Of a stretch of DNA of 64,000 bases, positions 51,504 through 59,978 are shown in pieces. The notes beneath the pieces are model-generated. The model made no database searches. It was not told where the DNA came from and saw only the letters and a program-made list of their open reading frames with translations. Origin of the DNA: Nocardioides luteus. GTDB lineage: Bacteria; Actinomycetota; Actinomycetes; Propionibacteriales; Nocardioidaceae. The position numbers were made by a program, and so were the translations under genes. Numbering within the stretch: position 1 is the first letter of the stretch; each line of letters starts with the position of its first letter. Where the stretch lies: positions 4,084,501-4,148,500 of the forward strand of contig NZ_JADOVJ010000001.1 in the NCBI RefSeq assembly GCF_015752315.1. The letters run 5' to 3'.

Positions 51504-51697
51504 GCAGGTTCGGTTCGTGACTACTCACGTAACGGGCCTCCAGGTGCGACGGGAATTTGTTCCCCGCCGTTGGTACAACGCTACGACGCCGCACCAACGG
51601 TCCGTGGCAACACGAACGATTTTTCTTTGTGAACACCTGGTGACACCACCGGTTTGTTCCACCCAGCGGTCAGCGCTGAGCGTCCCTCGAAGCGCTC

Positions 51698-51720
51698 GCG
51701 AACTGCGAAGCAATCGCAGA
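51698..51720 (-). repeat. post-stop hairpin, copy after uppS-like gene
   Basis: On the minus strand TCTGCGATTGCTTCGCAGTTCG begins 9 nt after the stop of the prenyl-diphosphate-synthase gene. It matches the copies near 28834, 49050 and 16535 with one base change. Confidence 0.6.
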
Positions 51721-51729
51721 CGATTCAGG

Positions 51730-52506
51730 TCACCTGCCGAGGCGACGCTCCCGGTGGGCGTAGGCGCGCAGGGCCCGCAGGAAGTCCGTACGCCGGAAGT
51801 CGGGCCAGTAGGCCTCGCAGAAGTAGAACTCCGACTTCGCGCTCTGCCAGAGCAGGAACCCGCCCAGGCGCTGCTCCCCCGACGTACGGATCACCAGGTC
51901 GGGGTCGGGCTGGCCCTTGGTGTAGAGGTGGTCGGCGATGTGCTCGACGTCGATGATCTGGGCGAGCTCCTCCAGCGAGGTGCCGCGGCTGGCGTGCTCG
52001 TTGAGGAGGGCGCGTACGGCATCGGCGATCTCGCGGCGGCCGCCGTAGCCGACGGCGACGTTGACCAGCATCCCGTCGACGTCGCGGGTCGCCTCCTCGG
52101 CGGCCTTGAGCCGGTGGGCGAGCCAGTCGGGCAGCAGATCCAGCGCACCGACCGGGTGCAGCCGCCAGCGGCGTTCGTCGGCCAGCGAGTCGACCGCGTC
52201 GGCGATGATCTCGAGGAGCGGGGCGAGCTCCTCGGCGGGCCGGTTGAGGTTGTCGGTGGAGAGCAGCCACAGGGTGACCACCTCGATGCCGATCTCGTCG
52301 CACCAAGTCAGCAGCGGCTCGATGTTGGCCGCGCCGGCACGGTGGCCGTGGGCGGTCGACTGGCCGACCTCCTTGGCCCAGCGGCGGTTGCCGTCGAGCA
52401 TCACCCCGACGTGCTTGGGAAGCTTGGAGACGTCGAGCTTGCGCAGCATCCGCGCCTCGTAGGCGGGATACAGAATTCGACGTACGCCGTCCTTCCAGTC
52501 TGCCAC
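51730..52506 (-). CDS. uppS: cis-prenyl (Z-isoprenyl) diphosphate synthase
   Basis: A 258-residue UppS-family enzyme: HVGVMLDGNRRWAKE (Asp-Gly-Asn-Arg motif near residue 37), GHRAGAANIEPLLTWCDEIGI, TLWLLSTDNLNRPAEEL, NVAVGYGGRREI and DLVIRTSGEQRLGGFLLWQSAKSEFYF. It makes short or long Z-prenyl diphosphates for wall lipid carriers. Actinobacteria often have two paralogues, so this may be the short-chain one. GTG 52506 lies 6 nt after TACCCT. Confidence 0.92.
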   Translation of the reverse strand: MADWKDGVRRILYPAYEARMLRKLDVSKLPKHVGVMLDGNRRWAKEVGQSTAHGHRAGAANIEPLLTWCDEIGIEVVTLWLLSTDNLNRPAEELAPLLEIIADAVDSLADERRWRLHPVGALDLLPDWLAHRLKAAEEATRDVDGMLVNVAVGYGGRREIADAVRALLNEHASRGTSLEELAQIIDVEHIADHLYTKGQPDPDLVIRTSGEQRLGGFLLWQSAKSEFYFCEAYWPDFRRTDFLRALRAYAHRERRLGR

Positions 52507-52753
52507 GGGAGAAGGGTATCGGCGCACGAGATCGCGCGGGTAGCGGCACCTGCTGCGCGCCGCGATACGGGCGCGCTGGCTGCGTTGTCGCCTCTCGACG
52601 GTGCAACCAGACCGCCTTCGAGGCTCCGCCTTGCCAGCACACCCGTCTCGCGACGCTCGCGACGGCGCCGCCACCCGCACGATCTCTGCCGAACATCACC
52701 CAGCGGGACGGGATTCACCGGATCTTCAGGGTCGACCGATAACCTAACGCTTC
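52507..52753. other. 247-bp non-coding gap with two divergent promoters
   Basis: No gene seen. It has TACCCT 6 nt before the uppS GTG (minus strand, 52513-52518) and TAACCT 8 nt before the TrhA ATG (52740-52745). The middle (52560-52670) contains TCTCGACGG and TCTCGCGACGCTCGCGACGG words like those of dispersed actinobacterial intergenic repeats. Confidence 0.5.
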
Positions 52754-53494
52754 ATGAGTGAGATGACGGACGCGATGCGCCTCAAGGTCGGCACGATCAC
52801 CGACTCGGTCTCCTCGACCGTTCACGAGGCCCTCCCCAAGCTGCGCGGCTGGATCCACCTGGCCAGCGCACCGCTCACCCTCGCCGCCGGGATCGTGCTG
52901 ATCGTGCTCGCTCCGTCGGGCGCGCCACGGCTCGGCGCGGCGGTGTTCACCATGGCCGCGCTGCTGCTCTTCACGGTCTCCGCCGTCTACCACCGCGGCA
53001 ACGCGATGGGTAAGTGGAGCGCCCGCGCCCACACCATCCTGAAGCGCTGGGACCACGCCAACATCATGCTGATGATCGCGGGCTCCTACACCCCGTTCTC
53101 GCTGCTGCTCCTCGAGGGCACCACCCAGATCGTGCTGCTGTCGGTGGTCTGGACCGGAGCGATCCTGGGCGTCTTCTTCCGGGTGTTCTGGCCCGAGGCC
53201 CCCCGCTGGCTGTACGTCCCGAACTACATCGCGCTCGGCTGGGCCGCGATCTTCTTCATCCCGTCCTTCTTCTCCGGCGCCGTCGCCCTCGGCGTCGGCA
53301 TCGGGATCGCCACCTTCACGCTGATCTGCGTGGGCGGGGCGCTCTACACCGCTGGCGGCGTGATCTACGGCTTCAAGCGGCCCAACCCGTGGCCGCAGTG
53401 GTTCGGCTTCCACGAGGTCTTCCACACCTTCACGATCCTGGCGTTCATCGTCCACTACACCGGCGTCTCGCTGGCGACGTACTCGCTGCGCTGA
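52754..53494 (+). CDS. TrhA/hemolysin III family membrane protein
   Basis: A 246-residue HlyIII/PAQR-like protein with seven helices. Conserved residues include the HLASAP region (His/Ser), SAVYHRGNAMGKWSARAHTILKRWDHANIMLMIAGSYTPF (His and Asp metal-site residues) and GFHEVFHTFTILAFIVHY near the end. Bacterial TrhA proteins regulate membrane fluidity; real hemolysin activity is doubtful. Its last 40 bp overlap the end of the convergent MFS gene. Confidence 0.9.
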   Translation: MSEMTDAMRLKVGTITDSVSSTVHEALPKLRGWIHLASAPLTLAAGIVLIVLAPSGAPRLGAAVFTMAALLLFTVSAVYHRGNAMGKWSARAHTILKRWDHANIMLMIAGSYTPFSLLLLEGTTQIVLLSVVWTGAILGVFFRVFWPEAPRWLYVPNYIALGWAAIFFIPSFFSGAVALGVGIGIATFTLICVGGALYTAGGVIYGFKRPNPWPQWFGFHEVFHTFTILAFIVHYTGVSLATYSLR

Positions 53495-54720
53495 GGCACG
53501 CCCCGGGCGCGCGCCGCGGCGGCGTGCCGGGCGAGCACGGCGGTGAGGACGCCGGTGACGGCGAAGAGCGCACCGAGCGCCATCCACCCGCCGGTGCCGT
53601 GGTCGATCGCGGTGGCGGTCACCACCAGCGGCGCGAGCATGTGGGCGAGCGCGTAGCCCATCTGGCTCACGCCCTGGTACGCACCGGCCCGCTGCTGATC
53701 GGCCAGCTCGAAGGCCAGCCCCCAGCTGCCCGCCTCGCCACGGGTCTCGGCGGCCGAGGAGGCGAGCGCGGCCGACAGCAGGAGCACGGTGGCGACCACG
53801 GGGCCGGCGTAGGCCGCCGCGGCGAAGAGGACGCAGGCCGCCAGCAGCAGGAACCCCGCACCACGCACGGCCCGCCCGGCCGTGGCGATGTCGTGGGTGC
53901 CACGCGAGGCCCGGACCTGGAAGAGCGCCACGTAGACGGTGTTCACCACGAGGAGCAGCGAGACCAGGACGGTCGGTGCGTCGGTGTGGTCGGCCACCCA
54001 CAGCGGCACCCCGATCGAGGTCACCCCGAAGTGGATCGCCATCACCCCGCTGAGCACGGTCGCGGTCACGTAGGTGCGGTCGCGCAGCGGCGAGGGTCCC
54101 TTGGCCACCGTCGGGCCGGAGCCGGCGTCCATCGTCTCGCCCAGCCCGGCGACCCGGCGCCTGAGCCCGACGAGCGGCACCGCCGCGAGGGTGGTGAGCG
54201 CCCCGACGAGCACCATGGTGGCGCGGTAGGCCGCCCCGGTGTCCACGGCCAGCGCCACCGCTGCGAGCAGCGTCCCGACCCCGATCATCACGTTCATCAC
54301 CACCCGCAGCCGGGCGCGTACGGCCACCCGCTCGGGACCGTCGAACCAGCGCGCGACCAGCGTCGACTGCGCGCTCGACTGGAAGCCCCGCGAGGCCGAG
54401 ACCCAGGTCGCGACCAGCACGAACGCGACCACGTCCCGCGCCAGGGCGTAGGCCAGCAGAGCGATCCCGTAGCTCGTCATCGCCACCAGCTGGACCCGGT
54501 CGGCGCCCCATCGGTCGCTGAGCCGCCCACCTGCGTACGTGGCCACGACGCCGACCGCGCCGGCGACGGTCAGGCCGACACCGACGGTCACCGCCGAGAG
54601 CCCGATCGTGCGGGTGAAGTAGAGCGCGCTGACGGCGAAGAACATCCCGCGGGCGAGCGAGAGGGCGGCGACGGCGCCGACGAGCGGGCGCTCGACCGGG
54701 TCGCTGGGAGGTCGGATCAT
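53455..54720 (-). CDS. MFS transporter
   Basis: A 421-residue major facilitator with about 12 helices; the loop motif GGRLSDRWGADRV between helices 2 and 3 is the MFS A-motif, and a longer central loop lies near residue 200. The family is mostly drug or metabolite exporters. It is divergent from a DUF5937/ArsR-type regulator 56 bp away, which probably controls it. Its 3' end overlaps the TrhA gene by 40 bp in antisense. Confidence 0.9.
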   Translation of the reverse strand: MIRPPSDPVERPLVGAVAALSLARGMFFAVSALYFTRTIGLSAVTVGVGLTVAGAVGVVATYAGGRLSDRWGADRVQLVAMTSYGIALLAYALARDVVAFVLVATWVSASRGFQSSAQSTLVARWFDGPERVAVRARLRVVMNVMIGVGTLLAAVALAVDTGAAYRATMVLVGALTTLAAVPLVGLRRRVAGLGETMDAGSGPTVAKGPSPLRDRTYVTATVLSGVMAIHFGVTSIGVPLWVADHTDAPTVLVSLLLVVNTVYVALFQVRASRGTHDIATAGRAVRGAGFLLLAACVLFAAAAYAGPVVATVLLLSAALASSAAETRGEAGSWGLAFELADQQRAGAYQGVSQMGYALAHMLAPLVVTATAIDHGTGGWMALGALFAVTGVLTAVLARHAAAARARGVPQRSEYVASETPV

Positions 54721-54776
54721 GAGGCAGTTCTCGCACCTGGCGACCGTGGAACGTTAACGATGTAGCGTATTGCTTC
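54721..54776. promoter_or_regulatory. divergent MFS/DUF5937 promoter
   Basis: 56 bp hold both promoters. AACGTTAACG (54751-54760 region) is a small palindrome, and TAGCGT (54763-54768) lies 8 nt before the regulator ATG. Overlap of these with the MFS promoter suggests autoregulation. Confidence 0.4.
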
Positions 54777-55739
54777 ATGATCAGGTACGAGCTGGCCGGT
54801 CCCGACCTGAGCGAGGTCAGGTTCGCCATCTCGCCGCTCAACGAGCTCACCCTCTCGCTGCGCGCGCTGCGCGACCCCGGCCGCTTCCCGCTCCACCTGC
54901 CCTGGCTCCGCTCGGTCGGCACCGCCGACCTGGACCGCGAGACCCTGCTGGCGCTGACCAACGACCGGCTCTGGACGCCGGACTTCCTCAACCCGCGACC
55001 GCGCACGCCGCTCGCGCGGCTCGAGGACGAGCTCGAGGTCGTCGCGGCGACGCCGCCGGACCGCGTACGTGCCGACCTCGCCGCCGTCCACTTCGACGAC
55101 GGTCCGCCGGCAGTCCTCGCCGGGCGCCCGCAGGAGGTGCTGCGCCGCGTCCTCACCGCGCTCCGCGGCTACTGGGACGCCTGCTTCGAGCCGCACTGGC
55201 AGCGGATGCGCGCGGTGCTGGAGGCCGACATCGTCTACCGCGGGCGCACGATCGTCCACTCCGGCATGGCCGCGATGTTCGCCGACATCTCGCCGCGGGT
55301 CTCCCTGGCCGACGACGTCCTCTCGATCCGGCTCACCACCTCGAAGGTCGACTACCGGCGTACGACCGCGGGGGTCGGGCTCACCGTGGTCCCCACCCTG
55401 TTCACCCGCAACCCGTCGACCCCGATCTCACCGCAGGAGCCGCCGGTCATGTTCTACCCCGCGCGCGGCCTCGGCACCCTCTGGACGACCGACCGGCCGC
55501 AGGCGCCGCGGGCGCTGCGCGACCTCATCGGCGAGACCCGCTCCGGGCTTCTCACCCTGCTGGAGGCCCCGGCGTCCTCGACCGAGCTGGCCGTACGTCT
55601 CGGGGTCACCACCACGGCCGTCAACCAGCACCTGCGGGCGATGCGCGCGGCCGGCCTGCTCACCTCGGCCCGGCACGGCCGATCGGTCCTCTACCTGCGC
55701 TCCGACCTCGGCGATCGCCTTCTGGACGCGGTGAGCTGA
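54777..55739 (+). CDS. DUF5937/ArsR-type winged-helix regulator
   Basis: A 320-residue protein. The first ~230 residues are a DUF5937 domain (RFAISPLNELTLSLRALRDPGRFPLHLPWL at the start). The last ~80 are a winged-helix with SSTELAVRLGVTTTAVNQHLRAMRAAGLLTSARHGRSVLY, like ArsR regulators, without metal-binding Cys. It likely represses the divergent MFS gene. ATG start follows TAGCGT by 8 nt. Confidence 0.88.
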   Translation: MIRYELAGPDLSEVRFAISPLNELTLSLRALRDPGRFPLHLPWLRSVGTADLDRETLLALTNDRLWTPDFLNPRPRTPLARLEDELEVVAATPPDRVRADLAAVHFDDGPPAVLAGRPQEVLRRVLTALRGYWDACFEPHWQRMRAVLEADIVYRGRTIVHSGMAAMFADISPRVSLADDVLSIRLTTSKVDYRRTTAGVGLTVVPTLFTRNPSTPISPQEPPVMFYPARGLGTLWTTDRPQAPRALRDLIGETRSGLLTLLEAPASSTELAVRLGVTTTAVNQHLRAMRAAGLLTSARHGRSVLYLRSDLGDRLLDAVS

Positions 55740-55774
55740 GAAGGGGCGCGCGGCCACCGGCCGCGCGCCCCTTC
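55740..55774. terminator. bidirectional terminator
   Basis: A perfect 16-bp inverted repeat (GAAGGGGCGCGCGGCC and complement, loop ACC) begins 1 nt after the regulator stop and serves the convergent permease gene ending at 55790. Confidence 0.88.
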
Positions 55775-55789
55775 CTGGCAGGCAGAGCG

Positions 55790-57289
55790 TCACATGTGCA
55801 GGGGCTCGACGGCCTTGTCGTCGCCGCCCTTGCCGACACGCGAGTTGCGGTAGCCGTAGACGAAGTAGATCGCGAAGCCGATCGCCATCCAGATCAGGAA
55901 CCGCAGCCAGGTCTCGACGCTCAGGTTGAGCGTCAGGTAGATGCAGATCAGCGCGGCCACGATCGGCAGCACCGGGTTGAACGGCACCTTGAAGGCGCGC
56001 GGCAGGTCCGGGCGACGCTTGCGCAGGATCGGCACGGCGATCGAGACCAGCGCGAACGCGGTCAGAGTGCCGATGTTGACCATCTCCTCGAGCTTGCCGA
56101 TCGGGGTGAACGTGGCCACGATCGCGACGAAGACGCCGACGGTGAGGGTGATCCGCACCGGCGTGCCGGTCTTCGGGTTGACGTGGGCGAACTTCACCGG
56201 GAACAGACCGTCGCGGCTCATCGCGAAGATGACCCGGATCGCGCCGATCATCAGCGTCATCACGACGGTGGTCAGACCGGCGACGGCGCCTGCCGAGATC
56301 AGGGTCGCGAAGCCGCCGCGGCCGACGTCACGGAACGCGGTGGCGAGGGCCGCCTCGGGGTCGATCTGGTCGTACCTCACCATGCCGGTGATGACCAGGG
56401 CGACGGCGACGTAGAGGATCGTGCAGATCACCAGCGAGCCGATGATGCCGCGGGGCAGGTCGCGCTGGGGGTTGTTGGCCTCCTCCGCGGTCGTGGCGAC
56501 CACGTCGAAGCCGATGTAGGCGAAGAAGACGACCGAGGCGGCCGAGATGATGCCGAGGACACCGAAGGTCTGCGGCTCGAGGCCGAAGGCCCACTGGATC
56601 AGCGGCTGGTGGATGCCCTCGCCGCTGACGGAGCCGGCGCGCTCGGGGACGAACGGGTCGTAGTTGGAGCCGGAGATGTAGAACATGCCGGCGACGATGA
56701 CGAACAGGACGATGAACAGCTTGACGGCGACGAGCGCGAGGTTGACCCGCAGCGACTCCTTGATGCCGATCGCGATCAGTCCGACGAGGACGATCACGAG
56801 CACCAGCGCGGCCAGGTTGGGCTGGCCGAACTCGGCGTTGGCGTCAGGGCCGTAGCCCTCGGGCCAGCCGAGGCCGATCTCCTCGAGGAACGTCACCAGG
56901 TAGCTGCTCCAGCCCTGCGCGACCACGGACGCACCGAGCACCATCTCCAGGATCAGGTCCCAGCCGATGATCCAGGCGAGCATCTCGCCGAGGGTGGCGT
57001 AGGAGAAGGTGTAGGCCGACCCCGAGACCGGCACGCTGGAGGCGAACTCGGCGTAGCACAGCGCCGCCAGACCACAGCAGATCGCGGCGATGACGAAGGA
57101 GAAGACCACACCCGGACCGGCGTACTGGGCCGCGGCCCGACCGGTCAGGGTGAAGATTCCCGCTCCGATGATGACGCCGATCCCGAAGACGGTCAGGTCG
57201 ACGGCGGTCAGCCGTCTCTTGAGCTTGAAATCAGGGTGGTCGGCATCGGCGAGAGATTGTTCGATGGACTTGGTTCGCCAAACAGACAT
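55790..57289 (-). CDS. APC-family amino acid permease
   Basis: A 499-residue permease with 12 predicted helices. VFGIGVIIGAGIFTLTGRAAAQYAGPGVV (helix 1 with the unwound GxGxxG-like motif), CYAEFASSVPVSGSAYTFSY, and FFAYIGFDVVATTAEEANNPQRDLPRGI are those of cationic/branched-chain YfnA/CAT-type transporters. It starts 56 bp after the secreted esterase gene on the same strand and may share its transcript. No ribosome-binding site is obvious. Confidence 0.92.
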   Translation of the reverse strand: MSVWRTKSIEQSLADADHPDFKLKRRLTAVDLTVFGIGVIIGAGIFTLTGRAAAQYAGPGVVFSFVIAAICCGLAALCYAEFASSVPVSGSAYTFSYATLGEMLAWIIGWDLILEMVLGASVVAQGWSSYLVTFLEEIGLGWPEGYGPDANAEFGQPNLAALVLVIVLVGLIAIGIKESLRVNLALVAVKLFIVLFVIVAGMFYISGSNYDPFVPERAGSVSGEGIHQPLIQWAFGLEPQTFGVLGIISAASVVFFAYIGFDVVATTAEEANNPQRDLPRGIIGSLVICTILYVAVALVITGMVRYDQIDPEAALATAFRDVGRGGFATLISAGAVAGLTTVVMTLMIGAIRVIFAMSRDGLFPVKFAHVNPKTGTPVRITLTVGVFVAIVATFTPIGKLEEMVNIGTLTAFALVSIAVPILRKRRPDLPRAFKVPFNPVLPIVAALICIYLTLNLSVETWLRFLIWMAIGFAIYFVYGYRNSRVGKGGDDKAVEPLHM

Positions 57290-57344
57290 GAGGGATAGGA
57301 AACCATCTCGACTGATGGACTGGGTAGGTCGGGGGTGTAGTCCG

Positions 57345-59015
57345 TCACATGCCGCACCGGAAGCTGCTCGCCTCGGAGACGGATCCCCCGACGTACGCAG
57401 GCCAGGTCGGCCACTCGCACAAGGGCCGCGTGCGGTTGGCCCCGACGTTGCCGTCGGCGACCACCTGATGCCTGTCCGGAGCGACGCCGTCCTCGGCCCA
57501 CTTCTGCAGCGCCGTGAGGGAGTCGTACGAGGCGGAGAAGGCGACCGGGGCGAAGTTGGCGTGGTTGGCGCCGGGCACCAGGTAGAAGCGCGAGAACTCC
57601 TCGGTGGCCCGCTTGCCCATCACCCGCTGGACCCGCTGGTAGTAGTCGATCGTGGAGCGGTGGCTGACCAGCTCGTCGGCGGCACCGTGGACCAGGATCA
57701 GCCTGCCGCCGGAGCGGGCGAAGGGGCGTAGGTCGGCGTCGTTGACGTCCTGGAGCGCGGTGAGCTCGCTGATCCGGCGCTGCCACTCCCCCGGGGCGGC
57801 CGGGTCGATCGCGAAGGGGCTGATCTGCGGGTCGCGGGCGATGAAGTACTTGGCCCACTGGTTCCAGAACTGCATGCCGTAGCCCGCGGTGACGGGCATC
57901 GGGTCGGCCGGTGCGGTGGTGCCGAAGCCGAGGATCGGGGTGGACATCCGCGCCCCTGACAGCAGCGGGAACCCGGGGTAGCCCCACTCCCCGCTGGCCA
58001 CCCGGTAGGGCAGCCGCCAGCTGCTGTCGGCGGCCACGACCGCGTCGACCTGCTCGCGGGAGAGACAGGTGGCGCCGGGCGTCTCGCCCTCTCCGCACAG
58101 CAGGGTCTCCGGGTCGAAGTCACAGCCGGCCTCGTCGGAGACGACGCCGTCCGCGAGCCCGTCGCCACCGTCGCAGGCGGCGAGAACCCGTTGCGCGACC
58201 AGGTCCTGCTGGACCTTCGACGGGAACGCACCCGGCTTGGCGAACTCGTGGGTGATCCGGCCGAAGAAGAGGTCGAGGGTGGCGGCGTTCCAGGCGGGGT
58301 AGGCCGAGATCACGCCGTCGAAGTCGCGCGGCCAGCGCTGCGCGACGGCGAGGGCCTCGCGCCCGCCGGTCGAGCCGCCGGCGAAGTAGGTCGTGCCGGG
58401 CCCGCGGCCGAACGCCTTCGTGATGACGAACCGGGCGGTGTCGTGCACCTTCTTGAGCGCGTCGCCGGAGAAGTTGCGCAGCGCCTCGTCGTTCTGGCCG
58501 AACCAGCCGTCCAGGCTGGCGATCGGGTGGCGGGTGGTGTCGGCCTGGTGGCCGGAGTCGCTGGCGTAGGTCGCGTAGCCGCGTCCGAGCGGGGTGCGCC
58601 GGTCGACCGGGCCGAAGGGCACGTTCTGGGCGAGGTTGGGGACGGTGCCGTTGTAACCGCCACCGCCGAACATCATCGACCTGCCGTTCCAGCCCTCCGG
58701 CAGCGCCAGCCCCATCCGGATGTCGGGTGCTGCGGGGTCGACCGGATGGATCGCGATGTCGGCGCGGCAGTAGGCCGGGATCGCGGTCGGGCCGGTGCCG
58801 GAGGCCGGCATCGAGGTCGTCGCCGTCACCTCGGCCCCGGTGGTCGGCAGGCCGATGCGGTGCGCGGGGATCCTCAGCCCGGCGAGCGCCGAGCAGTCGG
58901 TGGTGCTCGCCGACGGTGCGGCGCTCGCGGGCACCTGGCCGGCGACCAGGGCCGCGGCGGCGAGAGCCAGCGACGAGCCGAAGGTCAGGAATCTGCGTAC
59001 GAGGGTGCGGGGCAT
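57345..59015 (-). CDS. secreted tannase/feruloyl-esterase family protein
   Basis: A 556-residue exported alpha/beta hydrolase of the tannase family, with a signal peptide ending ASA (~32). The nucleophile is in GGSTGGREAL (~215), a lid with a Ca-binding-like loop CDGGDGLADGVVSDEAGC lies at ~280-300, and the late Asp/His are in HGAADELVSH and GANHANF. Many Cys indicate disulfides. It should cleave esters of aromatic acids such as gallate, ferulate or phthalate/MHET-like substrates. It is divergent from the LIV-type importer. Confidence 0.92.
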   Translation of the reverse strand: MPRTLVRRFLTFGSSLALAAAALVAGQVPASAAPSASTTDCSALAGLRIPAHRIGLPTTGAEVTATTSMPASGTGPTAIPAYCRADIAIHPVDPAAPDIRMGLALPEGWNGRSMMFGGGGYNGTVPNLAQNVPFGPVDRRTPLGRGYATYASDSGHQADTTRHPIASLDGWFGQNDEALRNFSGDALKKVHDTARFVITKAFGRGPGTTYFAGGSTGGREALAVAQRWPRDFDGVISAYPAWNAATLDLFFGRITHEFAKPGAFPSKVQQDLVAQRVLAACDGGDGLADGVVSDEAGCDFDPETLLCGEGETPGATCLSREQVDAVVAADSSWRLPYRVASGEWGYPGFPLLSGARMSTPILGFGTTAPADPMPVTAGYGMQFWNQWAKYFIARDPQISPFAIDPAAPGEWQRRISELTALQDVNDADLRPFARSGGRLILVHGAADELVSHRSTIDYYQRVQRVMGKRATEEFSRFYLVPGANHANFAPVAFSASYDSLTALQKWAEDGVAPDRHQVVADGNVGANRTRPLCEWPTWPAYVGGSVSEASSFRCGM

Positions 59016-59105
59016 GGCTCAAGGATCGCGACGCGGTGTGACGTGCGCCATGTGGACTGCGCACACAACTGCGCGGCCGGAGATGTGGCCGGGCCTCGAC
59101 CGCTC

Positions 59106-59121
59106 GGCATGGCTCCATGCC
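59106..59121. promoter_or_regulatory. palindrome between esterase and LIV importer
   Basis: GGCATGG-CT-CCATGCC is a perfect 7-bp inverted repeat with 2-bp gap in the 178-bp divergent region. GTGCGC/GCGCAC (59045-59070 region) is a second. Either may bind a shared regulator, which is not encoded in the window. Confidence 0.5.
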
Positions 59122-59180
59122 ACACAACAGACCCGCTCAGTGTGTCCCGAACCCCTATGGCGTACGTCTCACCACTTCCC

Positions 59181-59193
59181 TAGCGTCGCCCCT
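59181..59193 (+). promoter_or_regulatory. -10 element and leaderless start of livG
   Basis: TAGCGT (59181-59186) is 7 nt before GTG 59194, with no ribosome-binding site, at the start of the five-gene importer operon. Confidence 0.5.
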
Positions 59194-59967
59194 GTGACGA
59201 GCACCACACCGACCCAGGACTGGGCTCTACGGACCGAGGGCCTCACCAAGGACTTCCGCGGCTTCCGTGCGGTCAGCTCTGTCGACCTCGAGGTCGCCGA
59301 GGGCACCGTACACGCGCTCGTCGGCCCCAACGGCGCCGGCAAGACGACCCTGTTCAACCTGCTGACCGGGTTCCTCAAGCCGACCAGCGGGCGGATCAGG
59401 GTCTTCGGTGACGACGTCACCGGGATGGCACCGGAGCGGATCACCCGGCACGGGGTGGCCCGCTCCTTCCAGATCACCAGCCTCTTCGAGAACCTCACCC
59501 CGCGCGAGCACGTCGAGATCGCGCTCCAGGGGCTCACCAACCAGGGCCTGCGGTTCTGGCGCTCGGAGAAGCTGCTGGGCCGGCGCCGCGAGGAGGTCGA
59601 CCGGCTGCTGGCCGAGGTCGGCCTGACCGAGCTCGCCGACAGGCCGACCGGCCTGATGGCGTACGGCCAGAAGCGGGCGCTCGAGCTCGCGCTCGTGCTC
59701 GCCGTCGAGCCCCGGCTGCTCCTGCTCGACGAGCCGACGGCGGGGATGGGCATCGAGGACGTCGACCGCACCATCGAGCTCGTCCGGCGCATCGCCGCCG
59801 GCCGCACGGTCGTCTTCGTCGACCACAACATGCACGTCGTCGCCCACCTCGCCGACCGGGTCACCGTCCTGCAGCAGGGCTCGGTGCTCGCCGAGGGGCC
59901 CTACGACGAGGTGCGCGCCGACCCGCGCGTCATCACCGCCTACCTCGGGGAGGCCCACAGTGCTTGA
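59194..59967 (+). CDS. livG: LIV-type ABC transporter ATP-binding protein
   Basis: A 257-residue ATPase: LRTEGLTKDFRGFRAVSSVDLEV, Walker A GPNGAGKTT, GVARSFQITSLFENLTPREHV and Walker B LLLLDEPTAGMG; the signature is a divergent MAYGQKRALELA. This is the LivG/BraF pattern. First gene of the operon livG-livF-SBP-livH-livM. Confidence 0.93.
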   Translation: MTSTTPTQDWALRTEGLTKDFRGFRAVSSVDLEVAEGTVHALVGPNGAGKTTLFNLLTGFLKPTSGRIRVFGDDVTGMAPERITRHGVARSFQITSLFENLTPREHVEIALQGLTNQGLRFWRSEKLLGRRREEVDRLLAEVGLTELADRPTGLMAYGQKRALELALVLAVEPRLLLLDEPTAGMGIEDVDRTIELVRRIAAGRTVVFVDHNMHVVAHLADRVTVLQQGSVLAEGPYDEVRADPRVITAYLGEAHSA

Positions 59968-59978
59968 TGGAGGTCCCT

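Larger units (their letters stand above)
51397..51729. other. 333-bp non-coding leader between uppS-like gene and phoH2
   Basis: No convincing gene. Towards phoH2 it has a perfect 9-bp hairpin at 51481-51503. In the middle are CCGTTGGT/ACCAACGG (inverted, 51571-51602 region) and the palindrome-like GGGAATTTGTTCCC. The segment 51610-51660 is unusually AT-rich (TTTTTCTTTGTG). The copy of the post-stop hairpin lies at 51698-51720. It most likely carries the phoH2 promoter and a long structured leader. Confidence 0.5.

Noticed and set aside
51397-51729. tRNA or small antitoxin gene in the phoH2 leader
   Set aside because: No cloverleaf or CCA-type end, and short frames there have no ribosome-binding site or sensible composition.
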